A stretch of 64,000 nucleotides of DNA from CAYQQQ01 sp964420125 (lineage in GTDB: Bacteria; Actinomycetota; Acidimicrobiia; Acidimicrobiales; Microtrichaceae). The translations under genes and the position numbers were made by a program. Position 1 is the first letter of the stretch; each line of letters begins with the position of its first letter. Location of the stretch: assembly GCA_964420125.1 (NCBI GenBank), contig CAYQQQ010000023.1, positions 6,624-70,623 of the forward strand, written 5' to 3'. Below, in pieces: positions 34,634 to 43,735 of the stretch. Under the pieces are notes generated by a model. The model saw only the letters and a list, made by a program, of their open reading frames with translations, did not search any database and had not been told where the DNA came from.

Positions 34634-35404
34634 TCACGATCGCTCGAGCACCAGACGATGGTCGGAGCTGAACGCCCTGGCCCGCACGCCGAGGGCCACG
34701 ATGGCGGTGGTGGTGGCGACCGATCCGAGGACCAGGTACATGACGGCAACCTGCACCTTGACCGCCGCCGCGGGTTCCGCTCCGGCCAGGATCAGGCCCA
34801 CCATCGCCCCGGGGAGGAACACGACGCCGACCGCCTTGGTGGTCTCGATCTGGGGGATCAGGGCGGTGCGCACGGCGTCGCGCAGCATCGGCGACCCGGC
34901 CTCCTTGGAGGTCATGCCCAGCGCCAGCCGGGCCTCGACCTCGTCGCGCCGGTCCTGGAGGCCCTCGACCACGCGCCGTCCCACCAGCACCGTGGAAGCC
35001 AGCGAGTTGCCGACCAGCATCCCGGCCAGAGGTACCAGGGTGCGCGGCTGCAGCTCGAAGACGCCCAGGCCGAACAGCACGCCGAGGCTGACCGCCGCTG
35101 CCGCCGAGTAGGCCGACAACGACAGGACCAGCACCCCGGGCACCTCCGGTGCCCTCCGTGCGGTCGTCGCGGCGGCGAACAGCACCATCACCGCCACCCA
35201 CACCCAGCTCCACCAGAGCGGGGCGTCCTCGGCCAGCACCACCGCCAGCAGCACGCCGATCGCCAGCAGCTGGACGAGCGCCCGCAGCGCCGCCCAGAGG
35301 ATCGAGCGCTCCAGCGAGAGGCGCTGGGCGAGGGAGAGGGCCACGGCCACGGCGATCAGCACGCCGCTGGCCACGAGGCCCCATGCGTTGGGGTCAGCCT
35401 CCAT
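34634..35404 (-). CDS. fetB: ABC transporter permease, FetB/UPF0014 family (iron export)
   Basis: A membrane protein of 256 residues with about seven helices. UPF0014 signatures seen are RSILWAALRALVQLLAIGVL, LAGMLVGNSLASTVLVGRR and TTKAVGVVFLPGAMVGLILAG. In E. coli FetAB exports iron and protects from oxidative stress. The ATPase gene lies immediately upstream on the same strand and overlaps by 11 bases, making a complete two-gene exporter. It is convergent with the enoyl-CoA hydratase-like gene. Confidence 0.9.
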   Translation of the reverse strand: MEADPNAWGLVASGVLIAVAVALSLAQRLSLERSILWAALRALVQLLAIGVLLAVVLAEDAPLWWSWVWVAVMVLFAAATTARRAPEVPGVLVLSLSAYSAAAAVSLGVLFGLGVFELQPRTLVPLAGMLVGNSLASTVLVGRRVVEGLQDRRDEVEARLALGMTSKEAGSPMLRDAVRTALIPQIETTKAVGVVFLPGAMVGLILAGAEPAAAVKVQVAVMYLVLGSVATTTAIVALGVRARAFSSDHRLVLERS

Positions 35405-36053
35405 CGTCGTCTCCTCCCGAGTGTCGTGGGGTGTTCGCAGGGCCGGTCATCGCGATGCGGTGGTCGCCCAGGCGGGCTGCCTGGGCGAGGTCGTGGGTCA
35501 CCCACACCACGGGCCGGCCGTCGTCGGCCATCCGCCGCACCTGCCGCTCCAGGGTGGCGGTGGCGGCGTCGTCGAGGGAGCTCGTCCCCTCGTCCACCAG
35601 CAGCACCTCGCACCCTGTCGCCAGCGTGCGCGCGAGGCAGACGCGCTGCTGCTCGCCTCCGGAGAGCTCCGCCGCGTCGCGATCGGCCAGCGACGCGGCG
35701 AGATCCACCGACGCCAGCAGCTCCTCCACCTCGCCGTCGTCGAGCTCCGCTGCGGCCCGGAGGTTGTCGGCAACGGTTCCGGGGAACGGGGTGGGCCGTT
35801 GCAGCACCATCCCCACCCGGCGACGCAGCGACAGGGGGTCGAGGGTGCAGAGGTCCGCGCCGCGGAAGCGGATCGCTCCGGCGTCGGGCACCAGCAGCCG
35901 GTTGCAGAGGCGCAGCAGGGTGGACTTGCCGCATCCCGAGGGGCCGGTGATCGCCGTGATGCCCTCGTCGGGGACGGCGGCGCAGAACCGCACCAGCACC
36001 GGGTGACCGCCCCTGCTGATCGAGACCTCGTCGAACTCGAACAGCGCCACCAC
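35394..36053 (-). CDS. fetA: ABC transporter ATP-binding protein, partner of FetB
   Basis: 219 residues with a complete nucleotide-binding domain: Walker A GPSGCGKSTL, Q-loop VLQRPTPF, signature LSGGEQQR, Walker B VLLVDEGTSSLD and the switch His in VTHDL. The start is among GTG codons at 36053 and 36050 (VALFEFDEV); I chose 36053. The 3' end overlaps fetB, and the pair matches E. coli FetA-FetB. The 189-base gap to gatC holds two divergent promoters in pyrimidine-rich DNA. Confidence 0.88.
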   Translation of the reverse strand: MVALFEFDEVSISRGGHPVLVRFCAAVPDEGITAITGPSGCGKSTLLRLCNRLLVPDAGAIRFRGADLCTLDPLSLRRRVGMVLQRPTPFPGTVADNLRAAAELDDGEVEELLASVDLAASLADRDAAELSGGEQQRVCLARTLATGCEVLLVDEGTSSLDDAATATLERQVRRMADDGRPVVWVTHDLAQAARLGDHRIAMTGPANTPRHSGGDDDGG

Positions 36054-36227
36054 CTCCCCGACGCTACCTCCCACATCCCCCGGGCTCCCCGTCCCCGCCC
36101 TTCGAGTGCGCGCTGCGCTCCCCGTCGCTCCCCTCACCTCCGCCGCCCTCCCTCCCGGGCCCGGCCAGGCGCTCGCCTGCCTGCTGCTCGCCTTCGCATC
36201 GCCTTCGGGGTCGGGGGTGCCGGGCGA

Positions 36228-36233
36228 TACGAT
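36228..36233 (+). promoter_or_regulatory. -10 element TACGAT for gatCAB
   Basis: TACGAT lies 9 nt before ATG 36243 and no ribosome site is apparent, so the message has at most a few untranslated bases. Confidence 0.4.
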
Positions 36234-36242
36234 CGGCGGGCC

Positions 36243-36581
36243 ATGACATCGACCTCCGACCACCCCCCGATCCCGGCCGACGGTGCGCGCCTCGGCACTG
36301 CTGAGGTGGCGAAGGTCGCCAAGCTGGCCCGCCTCCGCCTCACCGAGGACGAGCTGGAGCGCTTCACCCACCAGCTCGCCGACATCCTCGAGCACGCCGA
36401 GGACATCGAGGCCCTCCAGCTGGACGAGGTGGAGCCGATGGCCCGGCCCCTGCCGCTGGTGAACGTGTTCCGCGCCGACGAGCCCGGCGAACCCCTCGAT
36501 CGCCAGGAGGTGCTGGCTGCGGCGCCTGCGGTCGAGGACCACCAGTTCCGGGTCCCGCCGTCGCTCGGGGAGGAGCCGTGA
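36243..36581 (+). CDS. gatC: aspartyl/glutamyl-tRNA amidotransferase subunit C
   Basis: A small 112-residue subunit that wraps around GatA and stabilises the GatCAB complex. The family stretch VAKVAKLARLRLTEDELERF, then LADILEHAEDIEALQLDEVEPM, and the C-terminal HQFRVPPSL are present. It opens the gatCAB operon; the gatA start overlaps its stop by 4 bases. The N-terminal 18 residues are an extension relative to many GatC proteins. Confidence 0.95.
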   Translation: MTSTSDHPPIPADGARLGTAEVAKVAKLARLRLTEDELERFTHQLADILEHAEDIEALQLDEVEPMARPLPLVNVFRADEPGEPLDRQEVLAAAPAVEDHQFRVPPSLGEEP

Positions 36582-38050
36582 CCTCCGTCCCCACCGCCCT
36601 CGAGGTGGCTGCCGCGGTGCGCTCCGGCGAGCGCTCGGCGGTCGAGGTGGTCGACGACCACCTCAGGAGGGTCGAGGCCGCCGAGGCGGATCTGCATGCC
36701 TTCAACCGCGTGACCGCGGAGGAGGCGAGGGCGGCCGCGGTCGCGGTGGACGCCACGGTGGCCGCCGGCGAGGACCCGGGGCCCCTGGCCGGCGTTCCGG
36801 TGGCGCTCAAGGACAACCTCTGCACCCGGGGCATCCCCACCACCTGCTCGTCCCGCATCCTCGAGGGTTGGGTGCCGCCCTACGACGCCACCGTGGTGCA
36901 CCGACTGGCGGCCGCCGGCGCGGTGGTGGTGGGTAAGACCAACCTGGACGAGTTCGCCATGGGCTCCTCCACCGAGAACTCCGCCTTCGGCCCCACCCGC
37001 AACCCGCACGACCCCACACGGGTGCCGGGGGGCTCGTCGGGGGGCAGCGCGGCCGCCGTGGCCGCCGGGTTCGCCGCCGTGGCCCTCGGCTCCGACACCG
37101 GCGGGTCCATCCGCCAGCCCGCCGCCCTCTGCGGGGTCGTCGGCGTGAAGCCCACCTACGGCCTCGTGTCGCGCCTCGGCCTGGTCGCCTTCGGCTCCTC
37201 GCTCGATCAGATCGGCCCGTTCTCCCGCAGCGTCGCCGATGCGGCACTCGTGCTGGAGGTCGTCGGCGGCCACGACCCCGGCGACTCCACCTCCCTGGCC
37301 CAGCCCTTCCCGGTGGTCACGGCGCACCTGTCGGACGGGGTCGACGGGCTGCGGGTCGGGATCATCACGGAGATGATGGGCGAGGGCATCGCCCCCGACG
37401 TGGCGGCTCGCACCCGTGAGGCGGCTGCTGCGCTGGAGGCCGCCGGCGCCCGCATCGAGGAGGTCTCGGTGCCGGCCACGACCTACGGGCTGTCCGCCTA
37501 CTACCTCGTGGCGCCCGCCGAGGCGTCGTCCAACCTGGCCCGCTACGACGGTGTGCGCTACGGGCTCCGGGTGGAGGCGCCCACCACCGGCGAGATGATG
37601 GAGGCCACTCGCACGGCCGGCTTCGGCGACGAGGTCAAGCGGCGCATCATGCTCGGCACCTACGCCCTGTCCGCCGGGTACTACGACGCCTTCTACGGCA
37701 AGGCCCTCAAGGTGCGCTCGCTCATCCGTGCGGACTTCGACGCGGTCTACGAGCGGGTCGACGTGCTGCTCGCCCCCACGTCGCCCACCACCGCGTTCCC
37801 GTTGGGCGACAAGACCGCCGACCCGCTCGCCATGTACCTCAACGACGTGTGCACCATCCCCTCCAACCTGGCGGGGCACCCCGCCATCTCCGTGCCGTTC
37901 GGGGTGGGAGACGACGGCCTCCCGGTGGGGGTGCAGGTGCTGGCCCCGGCGCTCGGAGAGGTGGCGATGTTCGCGACTGCCGCCGTGCTGGAGGCCGCAG
38001 CGCCGCCCACCCCGTCCGCCGTCGCCGAGGTGAAGGGAGCCGCGTCATGA
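36578..38050 (+). CDS. gatA: aspartyl/glutamyl-tRNA amidotransferase subunit A
   Basis: The glutaminase subunit that supplies ammonia to convert mischarged Glu-tRNA(Gln) or Asp-tRNA(Asn). The amidase-signature triad is intact: Lys78 in VALKDNLCTRG, Ser153 in PGGSSGGSAAA and Ser177 in SDTGGSIRQPA. At 490 residues it has the normal length. GTG 36578 overlaps gatC, and its stop overlaps the gatB start (ATGA), fixing stoichiometric translation of the three subunits. Confidence 0.97.
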   Translation: MTSVPTALEVAAAVRSGERSAVEVVDDHLRRVEAAEADLHAFNRVTAEEARAAAVAVDATVAAGEDPGPLAGVPVALKDNLCTRGIPTTCSSRILEGWVPPYDATVVHRLAAAGAVVVGKTNLDEFAMGSSTENSAFGPTRNPHDPTRVPGGSSGGSAAAVAAGFAAVALGSDTGGSIRQPAALCGVVGVKPTYGLVSRLGLVAFGSSLDQIGPFSRSVADAALVLEVVGGHDPGDSTSLAQPFPVVTAHLSDGVDGLRVGIITEMMGEGIAPDVAARTREAAAALEAAGARIEEVSVPATTYGLSAYYLVAPAEASSNLARYDGVRYGLRVEAPTTGEMMEATRTAGFGDEVKRRIMLGTYALSAGYYDAFYGKALKVRSLIRADFDAVYERVDVLLAPTSPTTAFPLGDKTADPLAMYLNDVCTIPSNLAGHPAISVPFGVGDDGLPVGVQVLAPALGEVAMFATAAVLEAAAPPTPSAVAEVKGAAS

Positions 38051-39468
38051 GCGTGGACCTCGAGCGCTGGGAGATCGTCGTCGGCCTGGAGGTGCATGCC
38101 GAGCTCGCCACCCGCACCAAGCTGTTCTCCTCGGCGGTCAACGCCTTCGGCGGCGAGCCGAACACCCACATCGACCCGCTCACCCTGGGTCTGCCCGGCT
38201 CGCTGCCGGTGCTCAACGAGCAGGCCGTGGAGCTGGCCATCCGGGTGGGGCTGGCCCTCAACTGCACGGTGCAGCCCAGCGTGTTCGCCCGCAAGAACTA
38301 CTTCTACCCCGACCTGCCGAAGGACTACCAGATCTCCCAGTTCGACCTGCCGATCAACGTGGACGGCTGGCTGGAGCTGCCCGACGGCAAGGTGATCGGC
38401 ATCGAGCGGGCGCACCTCGAGGAGGACACCGGCAAGTCCACCCACGTCGGCGGGGGTGGGCGCATCCACGACGCCGGCCACTCCACCATCGACTACAACC
38501 GCGCCGGGGTGCCGTTGTTGGAGATCGTGGGGCGCCCCGACATCCGCAACGCCGAGGAGGCGAAGGCCTACGTCTCGGAGCTCCGGGCGATCCTCGTGGC
38601 GGTCGGTGCCTCCGACGGCAAGATGGAGGAGGGGTCGCTCCGGGTCGACTGCAACGTGTCGGTGCGACTGCGGGGCTCGGAGGTGCTCGGCACCCGCTGC
38701 GAGATCAAGAACGTCAACTCGCTGCGCAGCCTCGGTCGTGCCATCGACTACGAGGCGGCCCGCCAAGTCGACCTGATCGATGCCGGTGAGGCCGTGCGCC
38801 AGCAGACCCGTCACTGGAACGAGGACGACGGCCGCACCCACACGCTGCGCACCAAGGAGGAGGCGGACGACTACCGCTACTTCCCCGAACCCGACCTGGT
38901 TCCCGTCGAGCCGAGCCGTGAGTGGGTGGACAGGGTGAGGGCCTCGCTGCCGATGCTGCCGGCGCAGCGCCGCCACCGTCTGGCCGAGGCCGCGGATGCT
39001 CCCCTCGAGCAGACCGCCCTGGTGGTGGAGCGTGGCCTCGACGAGCTGTGCCTCGCGGCCGTCGCCGCAGGTGCGGACCCGGCGCGCACGCTCACCCACG
39101 CCGAGCACAACCTGTCCGACGAGCGTGCCGGCACCCTGTCGCCGCAGCACTTCGCGTCGCTCGTCTCCATGGAGACCGGCGGCCTGCTCACCGCCACCCA
39201 GGCGAAGACCGTCCTGGCCGACATGCTCGACACGGGACGAGCGCCCGAGGAGATCGCTGCGGAGAAGGGCTTCGAGGCCATGGACACCTCGGAGCTGGAG
39301 TCGCTCGTGGACGGCCTCATCGAGACCCATCCCCAGGAGTGGCAGCGCTTCTGCGACGGCGACGCCAAGATCACCGGCTTCTTCGTGGGGAAGGTGATGA
39401 AGGCCACCAAGGGCCAAGCCGACGGCAAGGTCGTGACGCAGCTCCTCCACGCCCGCACGCCGTCCTGA
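38047..39468 (+). CDS. gatB: aspartyl/glutamyl-tRNA amidotransferase subunit B
   Basis: The kinase/transamidase subunit that activates the mischarged amino acid with ATP and binds tRNA. It shows WEIVVGLEVHAELAT, the KNYFYPDLPKDYQISQ motif, HLEEDTGKSTH and RCEIKNVNSLRSL, and a C-terminal YqeY-like tail domain (FFVGKVMKATKGQADGKVV). The protein has 473 residues. ATG 38047 overlaps gatA. In mycobacteria a pfkA gene splits this operon; here it is uninterrupted. Confidence 0.97.
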   Translation: MSVDLERWEIVVGLEVHAELATRTKLFSSAVNAFGGEPNTHIDPLTLGLPGSLPVLNEQAVELAIRVGLALNCTVQPSVFARKNYFYPDLPKDYQISQFDLPINVDGWLELPDGKVIGIERAHLEEDTGKSTHVGGGGRIHDAGHSTIDYNRAGVPLLEIVGRPDIRNAEEAKAYVSELRAILVAVGASDGKMEEGSLRVDCNVSVRLRGSEVLGTRCEIKNVNSLRSLGRAIDYEAARQVDLIDAGEAVRQQTRHWNEDDGRTHTLRTKEEADDYRYFPEPDLVPVEPSREWVDRVRASLPMLPAQRRHRLAEAADAPLEQTALVVERGLDELCLAAVAAGADPARTLTHAEHNLSDERAGTLSPQHFASLVSMETGGLLTATQAKTVLADMLDTGRAPEEIAAEKGFEAMDTSELESLVDGLIETHPQEWQRFCDGDAKITGFFVGKVMKATKGQADGKVVTQLLHARTPS

Positions 39469-39518
39469 GCGGTGCGGCAGCGACGGCAACCGCGCTCGGC
39501 CGTGGGGCGGAGCTGTCG

Positions 39519-40268
39519 ATGACGGTGGCCCAGCTGTCCCTGGTGGCCTTCGCGGTCTTCCTCGGATCGGTGCTCAACGGAGTCGTGGGGTTCGGCTTCG
39601 CGCTCGTGACGGTCCCCTTGATCTCGATCGCCGCCGGCCCGAAGGAGGCAGTGGTCCTCTCCGCGCTGTTCGGGCTCCTGTCGAACACCGGCGTGTCCAT
39701 CCGCCACCGGGACGAGATCGAGGTGCCGGTGGTGCGGCGGATCGTGCTGGGTGCGGTCCTGGGCATGCCCGCCGGCCTGGTGGTGATCCTGGTGGTGCCC
39801 GAAGCCCCGTTGAAGGTGGCGATCTCCACGGTGGTGCTGGTGTCGGTGGGCCTGCTCGCCCGGGGCTGGGTGATCCACGACCCGCCGCACCGGGTCGACG
39901 TGCTCACCGGGGTCATCAGCGGCGCGCTCAACACGTCCGTGGGCATCAGCGGACCACCGGTGGTGATGAACCTCCAGGGGCGGCGCCTGGCCAAGGGGCC
40001 CTTCCGGGCCTCCGCCGCCTGCGTCTTCGCGCTGAGCGGTGTCGTGGCACTGGCGCTGTTCGGCGTTGCGGGCCAGATCCACCCCGACACCGTCCTCGCA
40101 GCGGCGGTGGCGGTCCTGGCGTGGCCGCTCGGGTGGTTCGTGGGCGACCTGCTCCACCATCGCTTCGACGAGGAGCGGTTCCGCAGCCTGGTGCTGGTGC
40201 TGCTCGTGGCCACCGCGCTGCTGACCCTGGCCACCGTGGTGGGGGAGGTGTGGAGCCCATGGGACTGA
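39519..40268 (+). CDS. TauE/SafE family (sulfite exporter-like) membrane permease
   Basis: 249 residues with about eight hydrophobic segments in two related halves. Each half carries the family glycine-rich motif: GSVLNGVVGFGFALVTVPL near the start and GVISGALNTSVGISGPPVV in the second half. Family members export sulfite, sulfoacetate or other small organic anions. ATG 39519 with GGAG 5 bases upstream is the start; it follows gatB by 50 bases and may be read from the same transcript. Confidence 0.9.
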   Translation: MTVAQLSLVAFAVFLGSVLNGVVGFGFALVTVPLISIAAGPKEAVVLSALFGLLSNTGVSIRHRDEIEVPVVRRIVLGAVLGMPAGLVVILVVPEAPLKVAISTVVLVSVGLLARGWVIHDPPHRVDVLTGVISGALNTSVGISGPPVVMNLQGRRLAKGPFRASAACVFALSGVVALALFGVAGQIHPDTVLAAAVAVLAWPLGWFVGDLLHHRFDEERFRSLVLVLLVATALLTLATVVGEVWSPWD

Positions 40269-40284
40269 GAGTCCCTACGGGATC

Positions 40285-40311
40285 CCTGGGTGAACCTGCC
40301 TGTCACCCCGG
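40285..40311 (+). terminator. hairpin downstream of the TauE-like gene
   Basis: CCTGGGTGA at 40285-40293 pairs with TCACCCCGG at 40303-40311 in 8 of 9 positions, 16 bases after the stop codon. There is no T-run. Confidence 0.35.
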
Positions 40312-40399
40312 GTGCGGCCTGGGCCGGAGGAGCGAGCCTCGCTACCATTGGGCGACCGAGTGGCAACGGTCACCGGGATCCGGGGGCGGACGAACGACG

Positions 40400-40960
40400 A
40401 TGCGCATCCGACACATGACGAGAGCGACCGCAGCGGTGCTCGCCGTGCTCGTGGCCGCGGCGGGCTGCGGCTCCGGGACCCAGGAGGTGGCCGTCGAGGA
40501 CGGCGGTCCCGAAGGTCCTCTGCCGACCGCCCCGGCCAACTTCAGCCGCAACAGCCCCGGCGAGGAGTCGGCGCTGAGCGGTTCGGTGGATGTGAACGAC
40601 CTCGTTCGCCGCATCGACTCCCTGAGCCAGGAGAACGATCTGTGCACCCTGCTGACCGGGCAGGCCATGGCCGACGTGACCGGAGCGGACATCGACCTCA
40701 CCAGCCTGCTGTCCAACCCCACCGGCTTCAGCCAGCTGTTCTCCGCGCTCGACAAGGTGTTCGGCCACATGGCCCAGATCGCCCCGGCCGAGCTCATCCA
40801 ACCCATCAGCGAGATGCAGTCGGTGTGGGCCACCCTGTCCACCTTGAACGTGGCCAGCCCGAACGCCGAGGCGCAGGCGAGCGCCCTGATCAGCTCGCCG
40901 GTGCTGCGCACCTCCCAGGACACCCTCGGCGTGTGGGTGGTGGAGAACTGCCGGCGCTGA
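40400..40960 (+). CDS. putative lipoprotein of unknown function
   Basis: 186 residues. The N-terminus MRIRHMTRATAAVLAVLVAA is a lipoprotein signal peptide with the lipobox VAAAGCGSG, Cys at residue 24. The mature part is alpha-helical in appearance, with two further cysteines (NDLCTLLTG and the C-terminal VVENCRR) that could form a disulfide. No family was recognised. TACCAT at 40343-40348 could be its -10, leaving a leader of about 45 bases. Confidence 0.75.
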   Translation: MRIRHMTRATAAVLAVLVAAAGCGSGTQEVAVEDGGPEGPLPTAPANFSRNSPGEESALSGSVDVNDLVRRIDSLSQENDLCTLLTGQAMADVTGADIDLTSLLSNPTGFSQLFSALDKVFGHMAQIAPAELIQPISEMQSVWATLSTLNVASPNAEAQASALISSPVLRTSQDTLGVWVVENCRR

Positions 40961-41016
40961 GCGGCTGCGCCAGGGGATCTCGACACCTCTCGTCGCCGTC
41001 GACCGGGTGCGCCGGA

Positions 41017-41034
41017 GGAGCTCGACCGAGCTCC
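41017..41034 (+). terminator. hairpin after the lipoprotein gene
   Basis: GGAGCTC, loop GACC, GAGCTCC forms a perfect 7-bp stem 57 bases after the lipoprotein stop and upstream of the Eis-like promoter. Confidence 0.4.
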
Positions 41035-41049
41035 CTCGCTGGTCGTCTC

Positions 41050-41055
41050 TAGGCT
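41050..41055 (+). promoter_or_regulatory. -10 element TAGGCT for the Eis-like gene
   Basis: TAGGCT ends 6 nt before GTG 41062, identical in sequence and spacing to the treS promoter. Confidence 0.5.
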
Positions 41056-41061
41056 GTCGGT

Positions 41062-42291
41062 GTGGAGCCGACCGTCCGTCCCGCCTCGAGCGATGAGGAT
41101 CGCCGCCTGCTGGCGACCGTCGCCGAGCACGCCTTCTCGGCGACGCTGGACGAGGACCGCTTCGAGCGCACCCTCGCGCTGCATCGGGAGATCGACGGCT
41201 ACCTGGGCGAGGTGGACGGCGCGCCGGTGGGCTCGGCCGGGTCGTTCCCGTTCCGCCTGACGGTGCCCGGTGGGGCGCAGGTCGAGGTCGCGGGGGTCAC
41301 TGCAGTGGGTGTGCTGCCGAGCCACCGGCGGCGCGGCGTGCTCCGGGCGGTGATGGCTCGGCTGCTGCGCGACGCGGCGGCAGCAGGTCAGGTGGCTGCG
41401 GTGCTCTACGCGTCGGAGTCCACGATCTACGAGCGGTTCGGCTTCGGTCCCGCGTCGCTCACCCGTAGGGTGCGCCTGGACGTGCAACGCGCTCGGCTGC
41501 GCGACGACGTCGGCCTCCCCGTTCCGGCGCTGCAGATGGTGACCCCGGAGGACCGTCTGCCGCTGCTGGCGCCGGTGCTCCGGGCAGCGGTGGGCCGCCG
41601 CCCCGGCGAGATCGACCGCAGCGAGGCGTCGTGGCGATCGTTCCTGTCCCCGCCGCCGCATCGCAGCACGGACGACCGCCACTGCATGCTCCATCGATCC
41701 GCCGGGGGCGAACCGGACGGCTACGCCATCTACGAGGTGCAGCTGAACTGGGATCCGACCGGCCCCCACGGGGTGATGGAGCTGCGCGAGCTGGCCGCTG
41801 CGGACGTGTCGGCCGAGTTGGCGCTGTGGTCGGCCCTGCTGTCGGTGGACCTGGTGGAGACGGTGCAGGGCTGGGTGCCGCCCGACTCGGTGCTGGACGC
41901 GGCGCTGCAGGATCGTCGGGCGTTGTCCACCGAAGGCTTCCTCGACAGCCTCTGGGTGCGGCTGCTCGACGTCCCAGCAGCGCTGGAGGCACGGCGGTAC
42001 TCGGTCGCCGGAACGCTGGTGATCGATCTGCAGGACGAGTCGTGCCCCGATCTCGTGGGGCGCTGGCGTCTCACGGCCGACGAGTCGGGCGCCGCGAGCG
42101 TGGCGCCGACCTCGGCGGCCGCGGACCTGGTGATGGACGCCGCGGCGCTCGGTGCGCAGTGGTTGGGCGAGGTGGACCTCCCGGTGCTCGCGGCGACGGG
42201 TCGGGTTCGGGAGCTCCGCCCCGGCTCGGCGCGCCGGGCGGCCGCGATGTTCGCCTGGTCCCCTCGTCCGTGGACCATCATCGACTTCTAG
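41062..42291 (+). CDS. Eis-like GNAT N-acetyltransferase
   Basis: 409 residues in the tripartite Eis arrangement: an N-terminal GNAT domain with the acetyl-CoA loop VGVLPSHRRRGVLRAVM and FGFGPASLTRRV, a second degenerate GNAT domain, and an SCP2-like C-terminal domain ending in WTIIDF, whose terminal carboxylate is catalytic in Eis. Eis proteins acetylate aminoglycosides and peptides in mycobacteria; the physiological substrate here is unknown. The gene stands alone and is convergent with a MATE transporter. Confidence 0.9.
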   Translation: MEPTVRPASSDEDRRLLATVAEHAFSATLDEDRFERTLALHREIDGYLGEVDGAPVGSAGSFPFRLTVPGGAQVEVAGVTAVGVLPSHRRRGVLRAVMARLLRDAAAAGQVAAVLYASESTIYERFGFGPASLTRRVRLDVQRARLRDDVGLPVPALQMVTPEDRLPLLAPVLRAAVGRRPGEIDRSEASWRSFLSPPPHRSTDDRHCMLHRSAGGEPDGYAIYEVQLNWDPTGPHGVMELRELAAADVSAELALWSALLSVDLVETVQGWVPPDSVLDAALQDRRALSTEGFLDSLWVRLLDVPAALEARRYSVAGTLVIDLQDESCPDLVGRWRLTADESGAASVAPTSAAADLVMDAAALGAQWLGEVDLPVLAATGRVRELRPGSARRAAAMFAWSPRPWTIIDF

Positions 42292-42309
42292 GAGTGCATC
42301 TCGGCGGTC

Positions 42310-42337
42310 CCGGGGGCCACAGGGATCCAGCCCCCGG
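42310..42337. terminator. hairpin between convergent Eis-like and MATE genes
   Basis: CCGGGGGC at 42310-42317 and GCCCCCGG at 42330-42337 form a perfect 8-bp GC stem with a 12-base loop in the 49-base gap between the two stop codons. Confidence 0.55.
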
Positions 42338-42340
42338 CGG

Positions 42341-43675
42341 TCACCCGGCGAGCGCTCCGGTGCGCTCCCAGGCCGTTCCCCGGTAGCGCCCCCCGAGCAG
42401 CACGACGCGGGAGGCCATGAACGCGACCACGAGCAGCCACAGCATCCACAACGGCTGGTCCGCGCGACCGAGCGCCAGGGCGCCGACACCGAGCAGGAGG
42501 CTGGACGCCACCATCGCCACGGCGAGGAAGCGCTGGTCGCCGGCCCCCACCAGCACACCGTCGAGGGCGAAGGCCACGCCGTTGACCGGCTGGCTCAGCC
42601 CGACCCACACCAGGCTGGTCGCCAGCAGGGCGCGCACCTCGGCGTCCTCGGCGAACCAGGAGGCGATCGGCGTTGCGAGGGCGGCGGTGAGCAGACCGAG
42701 CACCGCTCCCGCCCCGATCGACCAGGCGAGGATGCGTCGTGCGGTGCGGCGGGCCAGTCGACGGTCCTCCCCGCCGAGCGCCCGGGCGACCAGCGACTGG
42801 GCCGCCGCCTCCAGAGCGTCGAGCAGGTAGGCCAGGAAGGCCCACCACTGGAAGGCGACCTGCCATGCCGCCAGGGCGCTCGTGCCCTTGCGGGCGGCCA
42901 GCGCCACGGTGAGGCTGAGCGAGGCCCGCAACGCCACGGTCCGCACGAAGAGATCCCTGCCGATCACCGCCAGCGACCGGATCCGGCCGCCGTCGGGGCG
43001 GAGCCCGACTCCCTCGACCCGGACCGCCTTCGCCACCATCGCCGCGTAGGCGGCTGCGGCCGCCCACTTGGCGATCACCGTCCCCAGCGCCGAACCGGCC
43101 AGTCCCCAGCGCAGCCCCAGCACGAGCCACAGCTCCAGCACCAGGTTCAGGGTGTTGGAGGCGACCGAGACCACCAAGGGCGTGCGGGTGTCGAGGTGGC
43201 CACGCAGCGCGCCGGTCCCGGCCAGCACCAGGGTCATGGCCGGGACCCCCGGCAGGCTGATCAGCAGGTAGGTGCGCGCCTCGTCCTGCACCGGGCTCGC
43301 TGCGCCGAACAGCCCGATCAAGGGGTCGGCCAGCACGGCGAGGCCCACGGCGACGACCGCGCCGAGCGCAGCGGCGAGCCACAAGCCCTGCACCGACTGC
43401 TCGGCGGCCTCGGCCGGGTCGTCCGCGCCCAGGAGGCGGGCGACGCTGGCCGCCGTGCCGAAGGTGAGGAAGATCAGCATCCCCGTGACGAACATCAAGA
43501 TGGCGGAGGCCACGGCGAGTCCGCCCAGTGCCTCGGTGCCCACTCGGGCGACGATGGCCGTGTCCGCCAGCAGGTAGAGCGGCTCGGCGGCCAAGGTGAG
43601 CACCGCCGGGCCGGCCAGCGCCCAGATCTGGCGGTCGAGCGACGGCCGGGCCGCAGCAGAGCGAGGGTCGGGCAC
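42341..43675 (-). CDS. MATE family efflux transporter (DinF-like)
   Basis: A 444-residue inner-membrane protein with about 12 helices in two MATE halves. The first helix pair reads LAGPAVLTLAAEPLYLLADT, containing the conserved AEP-LY-LADT of DinF-type members. Later features are ARVGTEALGGLAVAS, GTGALRGHLDTRTPL and GDQRFLAVAMVASSLLLGVG. It exports cationic compounds using an ion gradient. GTG 43675 is the likely start; the divergent small membrane protein starts 60 bases away. Confidence 0.92.
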   Translation of the reverse strand: MPDPRSAAARPSLDRQIWALAGPAVLTLAAEPLYLLADTAIVARVGTEALGGLAVASAILMFVTGMLIFLTFGTAASVARLLGADDPAEAAEQSVQGLWLAAALGAVVAVGLAVLADPLIGLFGAASPVQDEARTYLLISLPGVPAMTLVLAGTGALRGHLDTRTPLVVSVASNTLNLVLELWLVLGLRWGLAGSALGTVIAKWAAAAAYAAMVAKAVRVEGVGLRPDGGRIRSLAVIGRDLFVRTVALRASLSLTVALAARKGTSALAAWQVAFQWWAFLAYLLDALEAAAQSLVARALGGEDRRLARRTARRILAWSIGAGAVLGLLTAALATPIASWFAEDAEVRALLATSLVWVGLSQPVNGVAFALDGVLVGAGDQRFLAVAMVASSLLLGVGALALGRADQPLWMLWLLVVAFMASRVVLLGGRYRGTAWERTGALAG

Positions 43676-43735
43676 GGCGGCACGGTAGCCCGAGCGGTGC
43701 CATCGCCGGCCCCCGGGTTGTGCTGGAGTGTGGTG